Counted from the stretch's first letter, positions 26,230-34,737 are shown. The stretch: DNA of 64,000 bases from Hungateiclostridiaceae bacterium UBA1305 (GCA_002307275.1 DBTX01000025.1:1-64000); one strand, 5' to 3'. Numbers and translations: made by a program. The notes: generated by a model not told the origin, from the sequence alone.

Positions 26230-27744
26230 TCAGATCATGTAATTCAAAAGATATTCTTCCGAAATATCCTTACCACGTTCTGCAAGACCGCTGATCTTTC
26301 CCTGCTTCATCATGATGATCCTGTCACTCATTCCGATAAGTTCCAGAAGTTCCTCGGATATCATAATCACAGAGCGTCCCTGGGTCTTAAATTCCTGCAT
26401 AAGTTTGTACACAGCCGCTTTTACAGAAATATCTATCCCACGGGTGGGACAATCCAGAATAAATATCTCCGATCCATTGGCCAGCCATTTGCTGATAGCT
26501 ACTTTCTGCTTATTTCCACCGCTTAAATGCATAACCATCTGCTTCACATTGTGCATTTTTATTGAAAGCTGTTTGGAATTTTGTATAGCGTATTTATACT
26601 TTTTACCGGGAGATACGAAGGTTGCTGTTGAAAGCTGATCAATCCCTGGCAGTGCTATATTGTCCATAATACTGGAGGTCAGCATCAGACTTTCCTGGTC
26701 GCGGTTCTTGGATACATATGCAATTTTATTGGCTATTGCTTTTCTTGCAGTTGTTACCTCTATGGTTTTCTTGTTCATGTAGTATGTGACCTTGCCTGAT
26801 TCCGCTTTTTCCATTCCGAAAAGCGATTTGCCGAGGTCATGCATGCCACAGTTCGTCAGCCCGCCTATCCCCAGTATTTCACCTTTGTGCAGTTCAAAAT
26901 TGATATCCTGGAAGGCACCTGGCTTACTCAGGCCTTCCACCTTCAGCACGACCTCATCTTCATACGTGGATTCCAGATCCTCGCGATAGTATTTTCCGCC
27001 GTCCTCAAACTCACGGCCTACCATTAATGCTTTTATTTTGTTTTCGCTCAATTCCTGGATATCATACGTTCCGACTATCTTTCCATCTCGCATTACAGTT
27101 ACAGAATCACAGTGTTCAAAAAGTTCAGGCAGGTCATGGGTGATGAATATAACGGGCTTTCCTTGCTGTTTAAATTCATGCATGATTTTAAACAGCAATT
27201 CCCGCCCATGCTGTGACAACGCTGTAGTCGTTTCATCCACAATCAGTACATCCGGATTTGTATAGAGCGCTTTAACAAACTCAGTAAGTTTCCTTTGCTC
27301 AAAGGATAAGCTTGTAATATCAGCAGCAGGATCCACATCCGGTATCCCGTACTTTTCCAGAAGCTCTTTTGCTACTGAGTTCATTTTAGCAAGATTCAAA
27401 ATACCATATTTTGAAAAGCTTTTCTCATGTCCGAAAAAAATATTTTGCGCTATTGTCAGGCCGTCTATCGTACACATCTCTTGTACAATCATACTTATGC
27501 CTTTTTTGTTTGCATCAATTACGTTAGCCAGGCTGCATTGCATTCCGTCCTTTTCCATGCTTCCTTCATCACATTTTAAAATACCCGCCAGCATCGATAC
27601 CAGCGTTGTTTTTCCGGAACCATTTTCGCCGATCAGGCCCCGTATCTGCCCGCCTCGTATTTCAAATGATACATTCTCCACTGCCAATGTAGCCCCAAAA
27701 GCTTTTTTAATATTTTTACAGGATAGTGTAACTTCTCTTCTCAT
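26230..27744 (-). CDS. Ribose-type ABC transporter ATPase (RbsA/MglA-like)
   Basis: About 504 residues, two fused nucleotide-binding domains. Domain 1 has Walker A (GLIGENGSGKTTLVS), signature-like LSFEQRKLTEF and Walker B (VLIVDETTTALS). Domain 2 has a degenerate Walker A (GLTNCGMHDLGKS), the signature LSGGNKQKVAISKW and Walker B (IFILDCPTRGID). A degenerate second Walker A is usual for this family. I prefer the ATG at 27744, with GGAG upstream. It energises the two permeases downstream. Confidence 0.93.
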   Translation of the reverse strand: MRREVTLSCKNIKKAFGATLAVENVSFEIRGGQIRGLIGENGSGKTTLVSMLAGILKCDEGSMEKDGMQCSLANVIDANKKGISMIVQEMCTIDGLTIAQNIFFGHEKSFSKYGILNLAKMNSVAKELLEKYGIPDVDPAADITSLSFEQRKLTEFVKALYTNPDVLIVDETTTALSQHGRELLFKIMHEFKQQGKPVIFITHDLPELFEHCDSVTVMRDGKIVGTYDIQELSENKIKALMVGREFEDGGKYYREDLESTYEDEVVLKVEGLSKPGAFQDINFELHKGEILGIGGLTNCGMHDLGKSLFGMEKAESGKVTYYMNKKTIEVTTARKAIANKIAYVSKNRDQESLMLTSSIMDNIALPGIDQLSTATFVSPGKKYKYAIQNSKQLSIKMHNVKQMVMHLSGGNKQKVAISKWLANGSEIFILDCPTRGIDISVKAAVYKLMQEFKTQGRSVIMISEELLELIGMSDRIIMMKQGKISGLAERGKDISEEYLLNYMI

Positions 27745-27811
27745 TTTTTTCTCCATACGGCCATAATTACATTGTACTAATGCTTTAAGAAATGATTAAT
27801 CGCTGTTGAGC

Positions 27812-28744
27812 TTATTTCTCCCATGCTTCGGGGAAACATTGCGTACCACGGACACCACTCTGCATCCAGGCATCATAGGTATCTCCAAAATACTTGGTAA
27901 CCGGGCCTTGCTTACCGGTTCCAATTACGTATCCATCAATTTCCCCAACAGGAGATACACCCGCAACTGTATTTGTAATCAAAACTTCATCCGCATTGAT
28001 GAAGTCGTACAAAGTATAGGAACCCTGCTCAATCTCCATGCCTTTTTCCTTTGCCATGCTGATCATTGAATTTCTTGTAATGCCAACAAGGATATCATGC
28101 TGAGGCGTATAAAGTTTATTTCCTGTAACGGCAAGTATGTTGAAGCCGGGACATTCACAAATATTGCCTCTGACATCCATAAACACAGCCTCGTCATATC
28201 CTGCAGCCCAGGCTTCCAGCTTGCCAAGGACTATATGCAGGTAGTTCAGGCTCTTTACTTTAGGTTCTACAGTATCATGGTCTATTCTCTTTTCTCCCAA
28301 CACCTTGACCCTGACACCACGCTGTTTTTGTTCTTCGGAAATTTCAGTTTGTACAGGACGCACGAATACGATCACACTGCACTCTCCACATTTGCGAGGG
28401 TCTATAACCGGCTCCGGGCTTGCACCCCTGGTGACTAATACTTTGATGTAGAAATCTTTCAGTGCATTTCTTTTTACTGTCTCCACAATTGTGGCTCTTA
28501 ATTCTTCTTTACTTAAATGCATTTTCAATCGAAGAGAGAAAATAGAGCGATATAAACGATCTAGATGAGGATCCAATTCAAAAATAAATCCATTGCGACC
28601 TGTCCAAGCGTCAAAACATCCATCTCCATACATAAGCCCGTGGTCAAGTACTGATATTTTGGCTTCACTTTGCGGCTTAAACTCACCGTTTAGATAGATA
28701 ATTCTTTCTTTTGGCATTGCAGGCATTTTACTTAAATTCAACAT
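27812..28744 (-). CDS. Class IV aminotransferase (IlvE/D-amino-acid type)
   Basis: A 310-residue PLP enzyme of fold type IV. Marks are the N-terminal YLNGEFKPQSEAKISVLDHG, the GDGCFD region, the PLP Lys in PKVKSLNYL and the cofactor-binding GNICECPGFNILAV. GAGGAG precedes ATG. The class includes branched-chain and D-alanine aminotransferases and 4-amino-4-deoxychorismate lyase, and the operon points to catabolism. It is the first gene of the long minus-strand operon, with promoter and dyads upstream. It probably makes a 2-oxoacid that the dehydrogenase complex then processes (inference). Confidence 0.9.
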   Translation of the reverse strand: MLNLSKMPAMPKERIIYLNGEFKPQSEAKISVLDHGLMYGDGCFDAWTGRNGFIFELDPHLDRLYRSIFSLRLKMHLSKEELRATIVETVKRNALKDFYIKVLVTRGASPEPVIDPRKCGECSVIVFVRPVQTEISEEQKQRGVRVKVLGEKRIDHDTVEPKVKSLNYLHIVLGKLEAWAAGYDEAVFMDVRGNICECPGFNILAVTGNKLYTPQHDILVGITRNSMISMAKEKGMEIEQGSYTLYDFINADEVLITNTVAGVSPVGEIDGYVIGTGKQGPVTKYFGDTYDAWMQSGVRGTQCFPEAWEK

Positions 28745-28933
28745 TTTAATATTCTCCTCTTCTATTTTTTAGTCTGGCTCTGGAAAGCTTTTTATACTAG
28801 TGAATAGTCTGGCGTTAACTATAGTCAGATATCTGTTAAGTGGTAATCCTTTGTGTAAATGTTTTGAACAAAGTCAAGCAATTTTACCGACGGTATAATC
28901 AATACATGTATTATGTAATACTAATTTAACTAA

Positions 28934-28992
28934 TTACATGTAAAATGTCAAGTACTATTTGTAAATAAGTTATATTCTTATGTAATTTACAT
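28934..28992 (-). promoter_or_regulatory. Promoter and operators of the 15-kb operon
   Basis: On the minus strand TTGACA (28947-28952) is a perfect -35. The dyad TTACATGTAA (28934-28943) lies just downstream in the expected spacer, as at 30216-30227. Upstream is ATGTAATTTACAT (28980-28992), with core GTAATTTAC. The gap 28745-29072 lies between the aminotransferase and the second lacI gene, and I see no gene in it. Confidence 0.6.
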
Positions 28993-29072
28993 TTTTGGGT
29001 GCAGTGAAACTAGACAATTTCTTTTGTTCCCCACAATAATTATAGTATCAAAGGCTTAGACTCCATAGTGAT

Positions 29073-30092
29073 TTAGCCCTTTTTAGCCGGACCGGTTGAA
29101 GCGCGAACTACCAATGTACCATCCACAATCATGTTGCCGATCGGCTCGCTCTGCTGGCTATCAATCAATTGAATCAATAACTCTACCAGTTGCTGTCCAA
29201 TTCGATATTTGGGTACATCAACAGTTGTTAGCGGCGGATACGTCCTTGCAGACATAGGAATATTATCAAACCCGATTATGGATATATCCTCCGGTATACG
29301 CAGCTGATAGTAGTGCAAGGCGTTAAGTATATTAATTGCAAACTCGTCGTCAAAAGCAACGATCGCAGTTGGACGAAGCTTCTCAGGCAGCATCATAATA
29401 CGGCTGATGCCCTGAGAAGCGCCTTCAGGTGTATGCACAACAGACAGGCGGTACTCTTCGGGATACTTCCCTCCCCGTTCTATAAGTGCACGTTCCACAC
29501 CTGATAATTCATCCTGAGAAAATTGATCATTCAAATCACCCAGATAAGCAATACGTTCATGGCCTAAATCAGTCAGATGACGCACTGCGTTGGTAATGGC
29601 GGATTGAAAATCTACGCGCAGGCATGCTATATTGGTATGAGAAACCAGTGTATTCATAACAACCATTGGAATCCTCAGTTGTTCCTGACGACGACTCCAA
29701 TCTTCAGACAAAAGATCAAAACCTGCGGAAATCATCCCTGCCCAGGACTGCTGTTGAATTTGGCGAAAAGCTTCCGCCTGCTTATCCGCATTTCGAGGCA
29801 TCGGTAATATGTAAATCAAATAGCCCCGTTCCAGAGCCTGCTCTTGTATCGCTGATAAAACCTGAGAATAGAAAGCTGTTATTGTACTATCAGCAGCCAC
29901 AATGATACATGGTCTCTGCACCGACTTCTTATGAATACGCTGCGGTTTGTAATCCAGTTTGTCAACAACCTGCTGCACTCGTGCGCGTATCTCATCAGAC
30001 ACGTTGCTTTTTTCATTTAATACACGGCAAACAGTAGCAGTCGATACTTTTGCTTCCTTTGCGATATCAACAATCTTAGCATTCTTATCCAT
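29073..30092 (-). CDS. LacI-family transcriptional regulator (second of a pair)
   Basis: 340 residues from the ATG at 30092, which has GGAGGT 10-15 bases upstream; the open frame extends further but without initiation signals. The helix-turn-helix is DIAKEAKVSTATVCRVLNE. The effector domain ends with PLTTVDVPKYRIGQQLVELL and LVVRASTGPAKKG, close to the paralogue at 12218-13240. It is divergent from the plus-strand five-gene operon and upstream of the 15-kb operon. I infer that both regulators read the same type of operator, perhaps with different inducers. Confidence 0.93.
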   Translation of the reverse strand: MDKNAKIVDIAKEAKVSTATVCRVLNEKSNVSDEIRARVQQVVDKLDYKPQRIHKKSVQRPCIIVAADSTITAFYSQVLSAIQEQALERGYLIYILPMPRNADKQAEAFRQIQQQSWAGMISAGFDLLSEDWSRRQEQLRIPMVVMNTLVSHTNIACLRVDFQSAITNAVRHLTDLGHERIAYLGDLNDQFSQDELSGVERALIERGGKYPEEYRLSVVHTPEGASQGISRIMMLPEKLRPTAIVAFDDEFAINILNALHYYQLRIPEDISIIGFDNIPMSARTYPPLTTVDVPKYRIGQQLVELLIQLIDSQQSEPIGNMIVDGTLVVRASTGPAKKG

Positions 30093-30157
30093 ATAAAGTT
30101 TTACCTCCAAGTTACCTAATAATATATTAGCACAGACCCTCATTTTTGTCACCAGAA

Positions 30158-30238
30158 ATGTAATTACTCTGTTGTCATCACTATTTACACAATATTTCTT
30201 ATTATTTACTTGACTATTACATGTAATCTGGGTTATCA
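30158..30238 (+). promoter_or_regulatory. Promoter with internal dyad for the five-gene operon
   Basis: TTGACT (30210-30215) and TTATCA (30233-30238) are 17 bases apart. The 12-bp palindrome ATTACATGTAAT (30216-30227) fills the start of the spacer, at the same offset as TTCCATATGGAA in the aminotransferase promoter. ATGTAATTACT at 30158-30168 may be a further half-matching site on the lacI side. Confidence 0.6.
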
Positions 30239-30264
30239 TGAGGTAAAATAAAGGAGTGTTTTTT

Positions 30265-30576
30265 ATGAATAAATGCAGGATTACCGTTTTAAAAAGAATG
30301 TTTAATCAGGACCTTGTTAATGAATATTCTGGAGAAAACCTCCCCGACAAACCCCTTACACCCTGTCCCACCTATTATGAAGGCCAGGAATTTATAGTCG
30401 TTAACGATGCCGCAATGCCTGAGGGGTTTTGTTTCTGGGCATGGGCTGACATTCAGAGGGATGTCGCCGCCATTATGTATGGAGCTGATATTCCCTGGAT
30501 GTTAAAAAAGGGTACACTCATCAATTGCTGTTCGGATGGTTTAAGGCCTGTTGTTTTTAAGTTGGAAAGACTTTAA
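30265..30576 (+). CDS. TIGR04076-type small protein
   Basis: 103 residues from the ATG at 30265 (AAGGAG eight bases upstream). The sequence MNKCRITVLKRMFNQDLV, then CPTYYEGQEF, GFCFWAWADIQRDVAAIMYG and CCSDGLRPVVFKLER matches the pattern I know as TIGR04076, a family of unknown function with conserved Cys residues often found near catabolic genes. It is the first gene of the plus-strand operon under the dyad-containing promoter. No function can be assigned. Confidence 0.75.
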   Translation: MNKCRITVLKRMFNQDLVNEYSGENLPDKPLTPCPTYYEGQEFIVVNDAAMPEGFCFWAWADIQRDVAAIMYGADIPWMLKKGTLINCCSDGLRPVVFKLERL

Positions 30577-30592
30577 TGATTGGAGAAGCGAT

Positions 30593-31249
30593 ATGAAAAA
30601 AGTGGTATTACTGCATACAAGTATGGTTTCTTTTGATACATTCAATAAACTATTTAAAGAAATCATTCCGGAAGCGGAGATTTCAAACATAGTTGATGAA
30701 GATCTTCTGTCTACTCTCAATAGAAACCGCAGTATCACAGAATCCATCATTCAAAGAATCTGCAATTATGCCATTTTTGCTGAGACTAATGGCGCGGATG
30801 TGATATTCAGCCAATGCTCTTCCACCAGAGAGGCCATTGAATGTGCCCGAAAAATGGTAAAAATACCGATAGTAATGGTGGATGACGGTATGGCTGAAAA
30901 AGCGGTTGCATTGGGAACCCGCATTGGTGTAGTTGCTACAGCGGCAGCCACTTTAAAGCCGACAGGGGTTGCCTTGAACGAGGCTGCCGCCAAAGCAGGC
31001 AGGGAAGTTACTATTAAATACTATCTGGCTGATGGCGCACTGGACATATTAATGAAAGAAAAAAACCGTGAGAAGCATGATAAGCTTGTACTGGATCTGA
31101 TAAAGCAGGCTGAACCGGATAATGATATTATTGTAATGGCACAAGGCAGCATGATAACGCTACTCCCTTATGTCAGTAATAATATAGTTCCGGTATTATT
31201 CAGTCCAAGGCTTGGGGTTGAAAAAGTGAGATCAGTTCTCGGCTTGTAG
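30593..31249 (+). CDS. Asp/Glu-racemase-like protein
   Basis: 218 residues from the ATG at 30593. The fold is suggested by VVLLHTSMVSFDTFN at the start, the Cys-containing VIFSQCSSTREAIE at the first active-site position and IPIVMVDDGMAEKAV. The second Cys of two-base racemases is absent: the matching place reads IIVMAQGSMITLL. It may therefore be an isomerase, decarboxylase or binding protein of the Asp/Glu/hydantoin racemase superfamily rather than a racemase. It lies 16 bases after the TIGR04076-type gene. Confidence 0.75.
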   Translation: MKKVVLLHTSMVSFDTFNKLFKEIIPEAEISNIVDEDLLSTLNRNRSITESIIQRICNYAIFAETNGADVIFSQCSSTREAIECARKMVKIPIVMVDDGMAEKAVALGTRIGVVATAAATLKPTGVALNEAAAKAGREVTIKYYLADGALDILMKEKNREKHDKLVLDLIKQAEPDNDIIVMAQGSMITLLPYVSNNIVPVLFSPRLGVEKVRSVLGL

Positions 31250-31314
31250 ATTTAAGCCTCATTTGTTAACGATGGATTTAAATAGATGGATTTAAATAAA
31301 AGGAGATATCAATT

Positions 31315-32361
31315 ATGTCAGTTCTATACGGAGATAAAAAGTTAAGGATTGCTGTTTTCGGCACAGGTTGGTGGTCAAAATTCCAGATTCCTGCGTGGCA
31401 GGAAATTGGTAATGTTGAAATTGTAGCTTTATATAACAGAACCGTCTCCAAAGCAGAGTCTGTCAAAAGCAAATGGGGGTTGAATTGCAGAATCTACTCT
31501 GACCCTGAAGAGCTTTTTAAAAATGAACAAATCGACTTTGCCGATATTATTACAGAAACCCCGTTTCACAAATCCCTCGTACTAATGGCTGCCAAATATT
31601 CCGTACCCGTTGTCTGCCAGAAACCTGTCGCCTTTACCTATGAAGATTGCATTGAAATGTGGGATGCTTGCAAGAAAGCAGATATCCCTCTTATCATTAA
31701 CGAAAACTATCGCTGGCAATCCCCCATAAGACAGATAAAAAAAATAATAGAATCCGGCCAGATCGGCACCCCCTTCCGGTCCCAGATACAGCTTTCCACA
31801 GGAGGTCCTTTCCAGCTTGAGAATCAGCCTTTTTTAAAAACTTTGCGTCATTATGTGCTTTTCGACCTTGGCGTACATGGATTTGATGTAGCCCGATATT
31901 TGTTTGGCGAACCGGATAGAATTTACTGCCAGGCTATGCGAACAGTAGATTTCATACGCGGTGATGATATGGCTGTTTCCTTGCTTACTTATAAGGATTC
32001 CATCTGCAGTGTCCAGCTTACCGATATGTTCTCTGCAAAAATTCAGGTAGAAGGGCTAAAAGGACTTATAGAGCTGTCAACAGATTATCAGATAAAGGTA
32101 ATTACTAAGGATGCAGGTACTCAGTGCTATAATTGTGATGACTGGAAAAGATACTCCTATATGGAACCGGAGGATGAAAAAATTCTTGGTTCGGATGTCG
32201 TTGATGCAATTGTACAGGCACAGCGAAATATATTGGAAGAATTGCGTTACGGAAAAAAAGCAGAGACTACAATGTCCGAATATATGAAAACAATGGAGCT
32301 CGCTTTTGCAGCAATTCAATCTACCATTACAGGAAACTCTATTCCATTCTATAAATATTAA
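31315..32361 (+). CDS. Gfo/Idh/MocA-family oxidoreductase
   Basis: A 348-residue NAD(P)-dependent dehydrogenase of the sugar/inositol type. The N-terminal Rossmann motif is AVFGTGWWSKFQIPAW, the catalytic Lys lies in VCQKPVAFTYE (usually EKP; here QKP), and the C-terminal domain has the FDLGVHGFDVARYLFG segment with the conserved Asp and His. AGGAG precedes ATG. It is the third gene of the plus-strand operon and probably oxidises a polyol, cyclitol or sugar derivative. Confidence 0.9.
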   Translation: MSVLYGDKKLRIAVFGTGWWSKFQIPAWQEIGNVEIVALYNRTVSKAESVKSKWGLNCRIYSDPEELFKNEQIDFADIITETPFHKSLVLMAAKYSVPVVCQKPVAFTYEDCIEMWDACKKADIPLIINENYRWQSPIRQIKKIIESGQIGTPFRSQIQLSTGGPFQLENQPFLKTLRHYVLFDLGVHGFDVARYLFGEPDRIYCQAMRTVDFIRGDDMAVSLLTYKDSICSVQLTDMFSAKIQVEGLKGLIELSTDYQIKVITKDAGTQCYNCDDWKRYSYMEPEDEKILGSDVVDAIVQAQRNILEELRYGKKAETTMSEYMKTMELAFAAIQSTITGNSIPFYKY

Positions 32362-32395
32362 AATAGATAATTATATTTAACCAGGAGGTAGAATA

Positions 32396-32899
32396 ATGAG
32401 ACAGATCAATGTAAACAAACTTACTGTTGAAGCCTTTCACAAATATGGGGATTTTATTGATTTAAACAAAGAGTTTTCCGAAGGTGAGAAGAACAATGAC
32501 AACAGCCTCATAATGCACTGGGAGGTTATCACACAAAACCTGGGCATTACTACAAATCCCGCGTTCTTTCTTTGCTTCTTTAAAGACATACCCCTTATGG
32601 TTACAAAGCTTGAGGCCCATAATACCTGTGAAGAAGTCCTTATCTTCGCAGATGATGTCATAGCCCCTGTAGCACCGGCAACAGCAGGTAAGCCGGATCC
32701 CGATACCGTTGAGGCTTTCTTTGTGCCCAGGTATACAATGATAAAATACAATTGCGGTATCTGGCATTATGCGCCCATTCCATATGGAACTAATATAGGC
32801 AGAGCTTTTTATTCCATGCCGCAAAAAGTCAATAATTACGATGAGTCACCAGTTGCGCTGGACCCGAAGGACTATATCGAAATTATCCCAATGAAATAG
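32396..32899 (+). CDS. Ureidoglycolate-lyase-like cupin (copy 1)
   Basis: A 167-residue cupin resembling AllA. It opens with LTVEAFHKYGDFIDL, followed by LEAHNTCEEVLIFADD, PDPDTVEAFFVP and IWHYAPIP in AllA order. CCAGGAGG lies upstream. It is followed 35 bases later by a second, diverged copy starting with the same MRQ. AllA makes glyoxylate and urea from ureidoglycolate, but no purine genes are nearby, so another small hydroxy-acid adduct, or sugar-acid isomerisation, is as likely. Confidence 0.78.
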   Translation: MRQINVNKLTVEAFHKYGDFIDLNKEFSEGEKNNDNSLIMHWEVITQNLGITTNPAFFLCFFKDIPLMVTKLEAHNTCEEVLIFADDVIAPVAPATAGKPDPDTVEAFFVPRYTMIKYNCGIWHYAPIPYGTNIGRAFYSMPQKVNNYDESPVALDPKDYIEIIPMK

Positions 32900-32934
32900 C
32901 TGATTGTCATAAAATTAATTGAAGGAGTAAAGAT

Positions 32935-33435
32935 ATGAGACAATTAAAAGTGGAAGAATTAAGTGCTGAAGGATTTAGATGGTTTGGAACATATATTTCT
33001 TTGAAGGAAGTTTTTACTGATAAAGAATTCAACAGTGATTGGACATTTGAGCTGTATCGCAGTGATAATCTGACCATGTCACTTGGTAAACTCAATACGA
33101 CTGCAGCCTTCTCCTTCGGATTGCTGAAAAAAAGGCCAATGGTTGTAGATCAATTGCAGGCACATTGCCATACGGAAAAAACCATGATGGTAGAAAAGGA
33201 CAGCATTTTAGTTGTTGCCCCTATAGTAGTCGGCAATATCGTGGGAGAAGAGAAAGCTCGTGCGTTTTTTGTACCGGGCGGGACTTTGTTTAAACTCAAT
33301 TTCTACACCTGGTACAGCATCCCCTTTATTGTAGGCTCGGAAAGCGCTTTGCTTGCCCAGTGTGAAGCTGTACGCACCTATAGTGCCGATACAAATTTTT
33401 ATACACTCAAAGAGCAATTGCAGCTTGTTGTTTAA
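32935..33435 (+). CDS. Ureidoglycolate-lyase-like cupin (copy 2)
   Basis: A 166-residue paralogue of the gene before it: LSAEGFRWFGTYISL aligns with LTVEAFHKYGDFIDL, LQAHCHTEKTMMVEKD with LEAHNTCEEVLIFADD, and ARAFFVPGGTLFKLN with VEAFFVPRYTMIKYN. GAAGGAG precedes ATG. The two copies may form a heteromeric enzyme or act on two related substrates. It is the last gene of the plus-strand operon. Confidence 0.75.
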   Translation: MRQLKVEELSAEGFRWFGTYISLKEVFTDKEFNSDWTFELYRSDNLTMSLGKLNTTAAFSFGLLKKRPMVVDQLQAHCHTEKTMMVEKDSILVVAPIVVGNIVGEEKARAFFVPGGTLFKLNFYTWYSIPFIVGSESALLAQCEAVRTYSADTNFYTLKEQLQLVV

Positions 33436-33779
33436 CTTATTTATGGACAGGCACAGGCATTCAGTTATGTACCGCTTATCCGGTCAGTACCAAAAAAAAA
33501 GTTATCCATTATGCCAAGTGTCAGCAACAGCAAGGATCGGCTTGCCCCCATTGTGAAAAGCCTTACGGGGCTTTAAAATATCCTGGCATGCCGGTCCTGC
33601 TGTCTTATCGGAAGAAGCCTCGACTTCCTGTATCGCAATCTTACTCTCTTTGACAGGGAATTCGCTGATTATTTAAGAGCAGCTCCAGCAGCCAGCGCAT
33701 TCTCTATCTGTTCATTTCCAACCATATACACAATAATTACAGCAAAAGAGCCAAGAGGCGGGGGACATCTTTTACCTCG
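33436..33779. other. Intergenic region with possible zinc-finger relic
   Basis: On the plus strand KVIHYAKCQQQ then GSACPHCEKPYGALK (about 33500-33575) looks like a decayed zinc-ribbon gene. On the minus strand VIIVYMVGNEQIENALAAG ends at a stop near 33674. Neither has a start and a ribosome binding site. AAAGCC and GGCTTT around 33558-33576 form a 6-bp stem that may act as a weak terminator for the cupin operon. Confidence 0.35.
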
Positions 33780-34595
33780 TTATTCTTCCATAAATTGTAT
33801 TAATTCCTTATTGAACCGCTCACGCTGGTCATAAAACAGGAAATGGCCGCAGGATTCAAATGGCACAAGCCTGGAATTGCGAATACTGTTCTTTTGTGCC
33901 ATAGCCAGCGGATACAGGCAAACCTGATCATTTAAGCCATGAAGGATTAGCGTTGGAACATTTATTGTCTTCAGATCGTTAAACAAGCCTTCCTCACCCA
34001 GCCAGGTGTTTGCAATAGCCGCAGTGGACCAACTTGCCGCCTGCAGTCCCAATTGGAAAATCCAATCCGACAATGGGACACTGACCGGATTAAAGAAGAT
34101 CATATTTCCAAACCCTCTCAACATACTGGGCCGATCAGTATATGTACCCTGGATGATGTTAATGACAGCCTGTCTTTGCAAGCCATACGGGAAATAAGGA
34201 CGCTGGATAAGACTTGGCGCCGCCGCGGCAAAAAGAGCAAGCTTCGATACCCCGCAGCCATTATGCCTGGCCATGTAACGGACGCAGATCGCTCCCCCCG
34301 TTGAATGTCCCCCAAGTATGAAATTCTGTAGTTTAAGTGTGTCGACCACAATTCGGATATCATCCGACAATCGGTTATAATCATAGCCGCCCCAGGGTCT
34401 GTCAGACAAGCCGAACCCCCTGCAGTCTATACCAATGCATCTGTACCCCATTTGGGGCAATTGATTGAACTGGTATTCAAACAAATTATGGTTTCCCGGC
34501 CATCCGTGGATAAACAGGATCGTCTTATTACCTGCCGGGTTAATATCCTCCACAAAAATTTTAATATTCGGTTCAACGCCAACATAAAATCCCAT
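33780..34595 (-). CDS. Alpha/beta hydrolase (chloroperoxidase/esterase type)
   Basis: A 271-residue cytoplasmic hydrolase. It has the oxyanion-hole HGWPG (30-34), the nucleophile elbow GGHSTGG (Ser98), the acid segment LHGLNDQVC and the catalytic His in CGHFLFYDQ. GGGGGT precedes ATG. It is a single-gene unit convergent with the cupin operon. The substrate is unknown, and no signal peptide is visible. Confidence 0.88.
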   Translation of the reverse strand: MGFYVGVEPNIKIFVEDINPAGNKTILFIHGWPGNHNLFEYQFNQLPQMGYRCIGIDCRGFGLSDRPWGGYDYNRLSDDIRIVVDTLKLQNFILGGHSTGGAICVRYMARHNGCGVSKLALFAAAAPSLIQRPYFPYGLQRQAVINIIQGTYTDRPSMLRGFGNMIFFNPVSVPLSDWIFQLGLQAASWSTAAIANTWLGEEGLFNDLKTINVPTLILHGLNDQVCLYPLAMAQKNSIRNSRLVPFESCGHFLFYDQRERFNKELIQFMEE

Positions 34596-34688
34596 GCAAA
34601 TACCCCCATATATAAAATTTTCTCATATATAGCGTATGCACTTCGGAATTTATATGTGTGAAGAGGAGGATATATTATTGCAAAATAT

Positions 34689-34721
34689 CCCCCCCCCTTG
34701 ATTTCTTATCTGTGCTATAAT
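34689..34721 (+). promoter_or_regulatory. Poly(C) tract next to -10 element upstream of MATE gene
   Basis: Nine C in a row (34689-34697) are followed 18 bases later by TATAAT (34716-34721). The tract covers the place where a -35 would lie. Homopolymer tracts at such positions can change length and vary promoter strength. Confidence 0.5.
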
Positions 34722-34737
34722 CAAAAGAAATGTTGAC

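Noticed and set aside
30093..30239. N-terminal extension of the second LacI regulator
   Set aside because: The extension covers the promoter and dyads, and GGAGGT lies just before the ATG at 30092, where the LacI family start begins.
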